From Toxonevra muliebris (lineage: Eukaryota > Arthropoda > Insecta > Diptera > Pallopteridae): a stretch of 64,000 bases of DNA. Positions 54,892 through 64,000 of the stretch are shown here, piece after piece. Made by a program: the position numbers and the translations under genes. The DNA is taken from contig OY829326.1 in the NCBI GenBank assembly GCA_963691655.1, positions 71,789,235 to 71,853,234 of the forward strand, written 5' to 3'. The notes under the pieces were generated by a model. The model ran no database searches. It worked only from the letters and a program-made list of their open reading frames with translations, and was not told where the DNA came from. Positions within the stretch are counted from its first letter, which is position 1; each line of letters starts with the position of its first letter.

Positions 54892-54976
54892 GTCTGAAAC
54901 CCCAACTTTGTGCCTTTTGAACCGTAGTTACAGAAGTTTGTTTGTTTGTTGATACCATATTGACTTTTAAAACTTA

Positions 54977-55024
54977 GACTACGTAGCGTTCAAGATATCA
55001 TTGCATCTTGAACGCTACGTAGTC
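54977..55024. repeat. Perfect short palindrome with 20-bp arms
   Basis: GACTACGTAGCGTTCAAGAT, an 8-base spacer, then ATCTTGAACGCTACGTAGTC. All 20 positions pair. It lies between the hAT element and a Tc1 relic. It may be the remains of a fold-back element or a preserved hairpin. No function can be assigned. Confidence 0.9.
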
Positions 55025-55209
55025 AAGAGAAAATCGCAGTGGCTAAAATGTGATAAATGAGTGGAAAAATAAAAGCGCTATTTAACTTAGTCTCTTTTTG
55101 AAAATACATATTGCGACTGAAAACTATTCAAAAGAGAGTTAAACACTTGTGGTCACGTAATTAAGTCACTAGAACAATATTTTATGCTGAGTTTGAAAAA
55201 TATTTTGTA

Positions 55210-56200
55210 TTAAGTAGTAGTCCAACAATTTTTTATAATGGCATACTACAAAAAATTCAAATCATTTCACAATTTGCAACGCAAAAAACCACTTAAAACT
55301 TCTCCAGCTGAAGATAGGTACTTGATAAAGCTCAGCAAAAAGAACGATTTCTTAACATCCATCAAACTAAGATCACAATGGCCTTAGATTAGAATTTGAA
55401 AATATCAGCCAGAACTATACGCAAGCGATTAAACGAAAAAAAAACATTAGGACGTATTATCAGACATAAGCCCAACGGTCCAAAAAAATATATTGCGCAG
55501 CGTATTCAGTTCGCTAAACGATATCTCCACTAGTAACAGCATTTTTGGAAGCGTTTGATCCAAATTAAATGTGGAGCGATGAATCCAAATTAAATGTGTT
55601 TGGGATCGATGGAAGGCTCTTTGTTAGGCATCCATCAAATACTGAGCTGGACCCAAAATTTACTAAAAAAAAATTTACTGTAAAACATGGGGCCTTTGTG
55701 TAATGGTTTGGTGGTGTTTCACTTCATCTGGAGTTAGTCCAATTGCTAGCAATCGATAGCAAAATTACTGAAGAAAAGTACGAAGGCATCCTTAAAAATC
55801 ATCTTCTCCGAGGATACGGTGAAAATTTACCTTTAGGTTGGATCTTTCAGCATAATAACGACCCGAAACACACATATCGGGTCGTTAAGTCTTGGTTAAA
55901 TGAGAACAAAATAAAAATTATCGAATGGCCAGCCCAAAGTCCACATTTAAACCATATAGAAAATCTATAGAGTATTTTAAAAAGGGTCGTGCCAGCGCAA
56001 AAACCTTCAAATAAGGCTTCCTTATGGGCTATCATTCAGGAGGAATAGAATCAAATCACAGCTGCTCAATGGTCTGGTACTAGTCGAAGAGATGTACAGA
56101 AATTATCAGCCAAAAATGGTTTCCACAAAGTACTAACAGTACCAAAGGTAAAATTTCAGTTCAAAATTAAAAATCATCAAACTTATTATTTTTAAATATT
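55210..56200 (+). pseudogene. Tc1-family transposase pseudogene
   Basis: Across several frames: MAYYKKFKSFHNLQRKK is possibly leader sequence, then SARTIRKRLNEKK-like text, LGRIIRHKPNGPKKYIAQ, QRIQFAKRYL, MWSDESKLNVFGIDGR (first acidic residue kept), and in one clean frame (55743-55970) KITEEKYEGILKNHLLRGYG, LGWIFQHNNDPKHTYRVVKS and IEWPAQSPHLNHIENL followed by a stop. It continues with SILKRVVPAQKPSNKASLWA. In Tc1 relatives the second block is Q-D-N-D-P-K-H. Here the catalytic aspartate position reads N, and the third block is N-H-I-E with Pro lost. Numerous stops and shifts mark an old relic. The inverted ends were not found. Confidence 0.85.
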
Positions 56201-56209
56201 TTTGTTTAG

Positions 56210-59200
56210 CATATGACTTAATTATATGACCGCAAATTACACCATAGACATATGATAATTTGCAAAATTTTTACATATTTGGCATTATAACTGTTTATTT
56301 CTTTTATAATTTTAAATATTGAACTGTTATTTATTTATTTTACCGTTAGGATTGTTTCTTCTCAATAGAAACTTTATTTTTTCTTAAAATTCTTCTGCTC
56401 ATAAGTGTATGACTTAATTGTATGTCCACAAGTGTAAGTTTGATTCACTCAAAATGTTTAACGAACGATCGCTCACTTTTTTTAATCATAACTAATCAAT
56501 CGCTCTGTAACCGTATCATATTGAGGAGAAAAAGCTTTTAAGAACTCTGAACTAAATTTTTAATGAGTAAGTTTCCTTGCCAGATTCTATTTTGGTTTTT
56601 AAAATTTATCTCCAAATTTGTAATCAGCGACCACAAAATCTTCTTTTATTGAGTTATAAGTAAAATGGAGGGTACTTTCACAGTTTTGCCCAATTTAATT
56701 AACCCTGAAAGATAATTTTGCAACCCTAAAGCCCTCGTGCTCTTCTGTCAACTGTTATCTCTGAAATTTTATAATTTTGACAACCAAATCCCCTGAATAC
56801 AAAATTAGAGTAATGTAGTGAGTTGCATTATTCCATTTTGCCAGCTATCTAAAATTTTGATTATAAATTCATAATCCGCGAATTTAGAAACCTCGAGTAT
56901 AAAATTTCAGGTTTCTTAAACTCTCCATGAGTAAGTTTGCTTTTAGTCAATTTAATTAATCCTAGGAGGAGATTTCGAGACCCCTAAGTTTTTGTGGAAT
57001 CCATAACAAATTTTATTAATAATTTATAGCTAATTGAACTATCTAAGGATGCCATCTTGCAATCGCCAGTGTAACGATTTTAAAATTGTGAACCCCAATT
57101 AATAACATTTAATTGCAAATTCCTAGACAAACATCCCGAAAATTACCAAGCACAAAAACTCAAGTTAAAAGGAGGATTTTATTACAATTATTGGTAAGTG
57201 TTTTGGGTTTTGACCCCACTGTGGGCTCTCATGAAGTCAAACTTCATCGTTGGAAGTCTAGCGTAAAAACCAATTAGACTCGCCATTCATAGAGAGCGTT
57301 ATGTATTTATTCGTATTGGTAAGAAGTAAAAAAACGCTTTCAATTTCTGAGTAAGCATATGAAGGACCCTAGTTAAACGAGGACTACGACTATTGGAAAA
57401 TGAAAGATTTAGTATGAGCTGGAAAAACTATACCAAATTAATGTAGTTTTTAGAGATTTATCTGAGACTTGCCCATAGAACTAGCGATCAAGGCATACAG
57501 ATTTATCTAACCAAATACCATATACCTAACTAATTTAATAGTGACCCGTCGATTATTTTGAGTTTAGACTTACAATGCTCGTGAAGTGCAAAGCAGCCAT
57601 AATCTACGACGAACTTATTTCTAAATCTAAATAACATTATTCTTTTAACAAATTTATTGATCTACTGGAACTATTAATTTGGGTATTATCCTGATGTCCC
57701 TCGAGACGTCATGAAGGCACAGAATTTCTTTCAAAGAAAATTACGAGTTTTGGTTAATTTAAATATATCGGTTGATGTGACTTTGGTGACTTCGAAAGTT
57801 TTTATACATTGCTGACTTTTTTGATGACCTGTCACCATCAATGTCAGGAACCAAATTTTCATACAATTTCAATTAAAAATTAATAAAACTAGCAGCAAGC
57901 AGCAGGTCTTTTAAATGTAGGGCCTAACTGAATGAAAGGTCATCACTATTTTCCCACTACCAGAATCAAATAAATCGTACTAAAATAGAAAAATATCCAG
58001 GAACCAAAAAATACGTGTGCTCAGGTTTCAAACTCCGCGCATGATTTTAGTTTTTCTGCCAATTCATTCCACTGTGCACTGCGAGTATCATTCTCCCTTT
58101 CGAATAATCGCTCACATTGGACATTTTCAATTTTAATTTGCAAAGTATGCATACACAGCAATGCATACTCAATAAGCAATTTCGCATTTGCTAAATAAGA
58201 AATGCATTTGATGCAATAATAACAAACAAAAAAATAAGAAAAGAAAAATAAATTCCAAAAGAAATTTAAAAATGCAAAACACACAATAAAAAAGGAATGC
58301 AACAATAGTATCCAAAACGAAAAAGAAAGAAAAATATATTGCCACAAAATTAAACTGTAAATTTAGAAGCAAAAATGTCAAAAGGAATAAACTTTGAAAG
58401 GCTGCTGCTGCTACCCCCTCCTTCTAAATATATTTCTCCCACACATATACACATACACTAATACAAATAAAGTGAAACTGCAATAAATGCAGACAAACTC
58501 ACACACTCACACAAATTTCTATCATTTAAATTAAAGCAAGAAGCAAATCAGATAAATACAAAGACGCAACGCAAAATAAAGCAGCAAAAGGAAGTCAAGA
58601 AAAATATAATAAAATTCTTGAGCGTAAATCTGCTGTAGCATTTGAGATAAAAATTAAAAGACGCCATCAATGGCGGCTGAAATGGCGTCTAAAATAGACG
58701 TTAAACATGGCTCAATGTGCGAGTATTCGTGTGCTTTAGTGTTTTTCGAAAAGGTTTAGTAACACTGAATGGAAAACTGTGAATGTAAGTATTTGTGCAT
58801 GTGGGGGTGCATTTGCAGATTTTATTTGCTTACTGTCTTTATCTATGATTACTGGAGACTTTTATTGTTTTTACGTTTCGCTTTGGGAAACAATATTCCT
58901 TTTGCTGCTTCTCAATTCACCCGCAGTTATGGAGCAAGTTAATTTTAACGTCAATTGTTTCTACCTTCAGCACTCTTAACTTAACTTTTGGGCAATTTTA
59001 TGCATATGTGTATGTGTGTGTGTGTTACATTTGATGTGTCATAAATTCGATTTGTATAGCATAAATTAAGGCGCTGCAACTTGGGTGCTTTGATTAGATT
59101 TTTAACAATTGTGTGTTTGTATGTGTGGCACTGTTAGCTTCCACCTCATCAATGTCGTTTACACGTAATGGCATCGTTAAAACTGTTTTTGTCGCTTTGT

Positions 59201-60535
59201 ATGCTAAGAAAGTAAATGCATTGCATGTATGTATGTGTGTGTTTTGACCAGTACCAGTGTTGCCCATTAACTTGTGCATTTAATTGTGCACACTTTTTAT
59301 AGCATTGTACGCTACCACCACTTAATCCGTCAGTTATGAGGCACTTTTACGTTTATTGCTACCTTATCTATTATCTTTGCTATTTTATTATGCTTTGGCA
59401 TACAAGCGAAGGATTACGGTTGCCTCTACTTATCATATGTGCGTATTCATTTGATTTACCCAACAGCAAATAATGCTCAAACATTAAAAGTGAATTTATT
59501 CGAGCAATTGGCAGTTATATTATCAGTTTTTGAAGTCCTTTATTTGAAAAGTTTATATGCTGCAATAATACTCGATGAATGTCCTCGAGACTTCATTGAA
59601 TATGTCATGAAGGAAAAAAATTAAAAAAAATTCATAAGTTTCAGGTACTCATATATATCGAAAGTCAAGTAATCAATACCAAATGTATCGGTTACGAATC
59701 AGAATATTTTAAACTCCTTTAATTTTGGTTGTGAAAGGAAACCTTGCACTATTTGTAACATAGTAGAAAAAGTTTTTATTATATTTACAATTTCAAAATA
59801 TTTAAATTGTATACATTCAAAAATTATGTAAAATATAAAATGATTGCATGATTGCATTTTTAAGTAAAAAGTTAAGTTAAGTATTGAGAACAAAATGTCG
59901 CTGTCAAACACAAAAAGTATCGATACAATTGACTATCGATACTTTTAACGTGTCCCTACGTATAACTAGGCAATTATTTTTATTTTGATAATTTTTTCAG
60001 TTTCCGGTTAATGACAGCAAACGAGTTGTATTCCAATTTCAATTAATATATTAGATGTATTCACGATCAGGTGTAAATGGTCTTGCTTCGTTGCAAATTC
60101 AAAATATTTCTGGACCTTAAAAGGGTATACCAAAATTTGTTTCTATTTCGGCTATGCAATAAAGTTGTTCTACATGAAATTACAAGCAAAATTTAACGAA
60201 CGAACTGAGTATTTATCTATTTCCACATTTAGTCCTACAGACTTTTAATTTTATACCTTATTACTGGGCATATCAAAACATTGACTCAAAAAATAACTAT
60301 CAAGTTCAAATTAACTCCATGTAAGATAGGGCTGCTATAAATCTTCAATCTTTGGCTGGGATACTTTTGTAATGTTTTGTAATAAAGCACACAATTTACT
60401 GCCGAAGTTAAAATTAAAAAAAAAATGTGTATAGGTCACACATATACCAAAACTATCGAATCTCGGACATGCTATTATTCATTCGACATTTTATTTGTAA
60501 GCTGTCAAACTACCTCAATGTGTTCACCGACATTC
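56210..60535. other. Gene-free stretch
   Basis: Paired ORFs on opposite strands near 58000-58980 are low-complexity T-rich sequence. GCAGCAAAAGG-like triplets and CACA tracts occur near 58440-58510, and GTGTATGTGTG near 59005-59025. No exon, RNA gene or element end was recognised apart from the motif pair at 59913. Confidence 0.5.
59913..59946. promoter_or_regulatory. Inverted pair of TATCGATA (DRE-like) motifs
   Basis: AAAAGTATCGATA and TATCGATACTTTT form a perfect 13-bp inverted repeat around CAATTGAC. TATCGATA at 59918-59925 and 59934-59941 is the DNA replication-related element bound in Drosophila by DREF and, through CGATA, by BEAF-32. Such motifs mark housekeeping promoters and domain borders. 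No transcription unit is recognised beside it, so regulatory use is only possible, and a fortuitous palindrome is the alternative. Confidence 0.35.
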
Positions 60536-60539
60536 GAAG

Positions 60540-60745
60540 CCTGCGTTAAACTGGAGGTCCAACCACCGCCGCGGTGGTCTAGTGGCAGCGTACTAGGCTC
60601 TTGTCTCTGGGGTCCGGGATTCAATATCCGGCTAGGGTATTTCTTATCAATCTTTCTTCCTTTCTTTCATTCTTTCCTAGTTTTGTGCTTTGGTACATAT
60701 AGGCCGCCGTGCCTGACTTCTGGATCGTCCCATTTTCCGATTTTA
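60540..60745 (+). repeat. tRNA-derived SINE, head-2 type
   Basis: Shows the end of the SINE body (CTGCGTTAAACTGGAGGTCC, AACCACCGCC), then head 2 with box A TGGTCTAGTGGCAGCGTAC and a weak B box GGGATTCAATATCC, a CTTTCTTCC-rich stretch, TGGTACATATAGGCCGCCGT GCCTGACTTC and an AT-rich tail. It lacks head 1. The B box is mutated, so pol III transcription is doubtful. Confidence 0.75.
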
Positions 60746-63700
60746 ATTTAAAAGCTTCGAAAGACGCCTTACTTATTTTTATTTATCATAATACAAATAT
60801 GTGAATTTTCTATTTTAACCCTTTCGTTGTTTTTGCCTAATATATAGTACAAAAAAATTTTCATATTTCACTACTTCTCATTTCAAAGCTATCGGGAATT
60901 TTAAAAATAAGAAATTATTTTTTAAATCAAGCATGTTTTTTCTCTTTATAATTTAAGTTTGAGCAAAAACGGGAGTACAGTTTTTTTTTTATTTGATTTT
61001 GAAAAACAGTCCAAATTACATTTGTGTGAATTTACGAAGTGAAGGTACTAACTTTAAAGTTTTGAGCAAGTATATAAGCTTTTTTTTTTAATTATAATAG
61101 TTTAAAACGAAAGTTAAAACTCCATTTCACAATACAAAATTAATAACTTAAAAAAAAAGTTTGTTAAAAAAAAATGTTTGACACGCTTAAAAAAATATTA
61201 CACATCATAGTGTACAAATTCACGCAACTCTAATGATTTTTGAATTATTTTCTGCTGGTGTTAAGAAAGTTGTAATAGTGTTGATTTGTTTTTTGTTCAA
61301 CAAACGAAAAAAGAAAATGGTTCTGAAAGTGGACGCTGATAGAACTCGAGAAAAAAAATTATACGGGTCTCGGGGTTTTAAAAGTATAGGTCAAATTTTT
61401 TTTTTTTTCGTAGGCCCAAAGTTTGCCCTTTTCTAACAGATTAAGTATAGTAAACCATATGATAACTTGTTAGTTTTGCATCAGAGCTTGTTTGTATGTT
61501 CAGCAATTTATAGTAGAATTTTTGGTATAATATTTTCTTCCTACATATTAACCCTTTGGCACCCACCATTATGGGTCTTTTTTGTCTTTTTCGAAAAAGT
61601 TTCTTTTTAAACCCATTACGAGGGTTGATAGAGGGTTAATAAGTTAAAGAAATATGTTGCCCTTAAAATTTTACTGTAGGTCACTGAACAACAAAATTCT
61701 GTATACTTGACTTTAGTATAAATAAACCCAAATTCCAAAAATGTGTCAAATTTTCACCTTTTATACTTAGTGAACAGGTGTGTTTTTAAAAGTATTTTCT
61801 AAACTTAATGTTTATTTTGCATTGTTAAATAAAACTTAGTTGTTTTTTCCACAAAAAACAATTAAAAAATTAAAATTTTTTTTTCGAATTTTTACTTCTT
61901 TCATGAATTTTGGTTATTATAAGGAACAAAATTCCAAAAGCTCTACAGCCTTTCCCAAAAACTTCTTTCATAATTTTTTTGGTTTTTATTCTTAACAAAG
62001 TCCGAATCTACGAAAATAAAACAAGAAAAAATTTTTTTACCGCCCCATAAAAAAAAATTTGAGAAGAAAGGGTTAATACTCATTTCAATCTTTTGCTCTT
62101 CAGTTGCACTTCCAAAGAAATTAACCTTTTTTAAATTAAAAAAAAAAACTAGACATGAACAGTAGTAAGGATTTTGAAAATTAACCTTAAGATTTAATTT
62201 TCATAGTCTACTAAAAATTAAAAAAAAGCACACTTCAAAAAAAAATGATTAGGGTCATTTTAGGTCGATACCACCCAAGTCAAACAAGTTCGGTTCTGTT
62301 TCGACTATCGAACGGCCGAGTAAATATTTAGTTCAACTATGTATTTTGAGAATGTATTTACAATAAAATTAATGGGCTTTGAATGAACAACCAGAAATGT
62401 GAACTGCCAAATTTTGGAGAAATTTGTAAAAAAAAACGTTTCCATATTAAAAACAATTACTTACAAATTTTTTGTATTTACAACTTTAAGAAAAGACGTC
62501 CAAAACAAATAAAATTTAATGAGACAAGAAAAAAAATACTAAAGCTATGAATCGAAACGTATTGATATTGGATATGTGATTTAAAAATTAATTTTTGCCT
62601 TTTTTATAAAGTTCGGGTTCGATTTTAACCGAATTTTAGAAAAAAGGTCAAAATTTAGAATCGGTTTCGATATCAAAAATAAAGTTCGTTCGGACACTGA
62701 CGATGTTACCACAACTTCCTAAAGTCAATGAAAACTTCCATCAGTCTTGCATAACATCCGTCAACACATGCCTGCCGCATTCTTTTACCTGTAAAATTTG
62801 TATTGACAAGAAGAGACAGAATTGATATAAATATTGTTTCTAGCCCTTTCCAAAGCCACTGAGTCCTATTTCTTATTATTATTGTATTATTTTTTAACGC
62901 ACCTGAAGGGCATCAAGTTTCGTAATGAGTTTTCAGTTTCTCGATTGAACTCAAATCAAATTTGCATTCCAAAATGCCTTTATGTATCAAATAGTAGTAC
63001 ATAATTACTATCGAAATGACTCCTTAAGGAATTTTTTGAATAATTTCATTTTTATTTTATTAGGAAGTCAAATGTATTAAGCTACCATATTTTACTAACA
63101 GTTTTTTATATTCTCTCATAAAAAAAACTCATTCTTCCTGAAAATATTTCTTCTTTTTTCTTCAGAGCTCTTTTGCATAAATTAAAAAACCATAAAATTT
63201 TTTTATAGTTTTTCAAAATTTAATTTAACATTTTCATTTCGTTTGTTTGTCAACATAAATTAATGTCAAATTAACGCCTCGTCTCACACCACGTCAGACT
63301 GAATACGGTAAATCAAAATGCTAGTTAGACAGAGGTTCGATCAACGCCAAAAAAAGCTGCCACCTGTGTTTGCAAAAGAGCTTAAAATGCTATAAAAAAA
63401 ACGTTCCAAATTGATATTTAGAAAACTATAAAAAGAAAAAAATAAAAACTAAACTGAAAAAGTGAAGCTATGCAAATTAAGATGCCAGTTTGACACTTAA
63501 ACAACTTTACGCCTATTTGAGCCTAAATATCAGCAGCGACGGTGCCGGCAAGAAGGGGAAAAAGTGTAAACACTTAATTATGTGTAAATTTACGCTTAAT
63601 GCCAAGTCATAAAAAGCCAGCAATCACTAAGCACCAAAAACAAAAAACAAAAAATTAGCATAACTAAATGCTAAATAGCACCTAAGACTATAAAAAGGCA

Positions 63701-64000
63701 GTAAGAAAAAAAAAAACGAAATGATATCAGCAGCTAACATCAAATGCTCTGAATTGCATAAATTTGAGAAATGTAAGGGAAACACCTACGTTTTTATGCT
63801 GTTTCATATTAAAGTCAAATAAAAATCGCTCGTTAGTGCCAACGTCTTGGGGTTTTGCGTTTTTTGTTTTACTAATTGCATTCATTAGCTTGCAGCACAA
63901 AGCACCCTGTTTTTTTTTGTGTTTTCTGTTCGTTGCCTAAAAAAAGAGAAAAAATAAACAATCACCTGTGGCCAACAAATGCACGCATTTGCAATAGATA
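60746..64000. other. Gene-free AT-rich stretch
   Basis: Many A and T runs, for example 61391-61409 and 62142-62150. Open frames are short and biased. No gene, RNA or element end recognised up to the end of the window. Confidence 0.55.

Overview
The window looks like repeat-rich, non-coding chromosomal DNA from a higher fly (Diptera). It is AT-rich, with homopolymer runs, CA/TG microsatellites and Drosophila-like CAA/CAG triplet stretches. No bacterial or viral gene layout is present, and no host gene exon could be recognised on either strand. Several repeats have sequence signatures that I associate from memory with tephritid fruit flies (a GCCGTTCGG...AAACTGTAGGTCC SINE body, and a GGTTAGGTTGGAGTGG LINE tail). 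The organism call is therefore an inference. Almost everything that can be annotated is a transposable element or its debris.

Left third (1-16.8 kb): tRNA-derived SINE pieces; an internally deleted mariner (3.9-4.9 kb); a second, minus-strand mariner (5.1-6.8 kb) that was first deleted in frame and then split by a 900-bp non-autonomous hAT element with a perfect 8-bp target duplication; a decayed Tc1/mariner-superfamily transposase (8.0-8.8 kb); two neighbouring copies of a small MITE (9.05-9.6 kb); a TTAA-flanked MITE (13.0-13.7 kb); and a mosaic of MITE, SINE and hAT pieces (14.2-16.8 kb).

Middle (19-38 kb): a 1.2-kb degenerate minisatellite built from CAGACCAAAATT-like units that turns over into its own reverse complement; a hAT element (21.0-22.4 kb) that keeps one exon of an N-terminal zinc-finger-like domain; a second minisatellite tract (26.4-29.6 kb) interrupted by SINEs and by a 1.78-kb element with roughly 500-bp terminal inverted repeats, CACTGG ends and an ATA target duplication. 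That element carries a spliced but broken gene of a conserved arthropod family marked by SDEQGERFHQDI. It is the most unusual object in the window. A fold-back element with a TAA duplication sits directly before a decayed PIF/Harbinger transposase (31.5-33.7 kb), and a third copy of the G-tract hAT family lies at 36.9-37.7 kb.

The 38.8-48.0 kb region is a three-level nest. A degenerate Tc1/mariner-superfamily element is split by a DD34E-type Tc1 element, which is itself split by a complete BEL/Pao LTR retrotransposon (40718-47341). The retrotransposon has LTRs that appear identical, a 5-bp target duplication, a tRNA-Ile-like primer site and one uninterrupted 1796-residue Gag-Pol frame, so it is young and possibly active. 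Further right are a 5'-truncated LINE (48.6-49.7 kb, 13-bp duplication), a third hAT family (53.7-54.9 kb), a perfect 20-bp-arm palindrome (55.0 kb), a decayed Tc1 transposase (55.2-56.2 kb), a pair of inverted TATCGATA motifs (59.9 kb) and another SINE (60.6 kb).

The genes do not form a pathway. The window records successive waves of transposition, and insertions inside insertions give their relative order. Boundaries based on target duplications are strong. Superfamily names that rest only on end sequence and duplication length are weaker.
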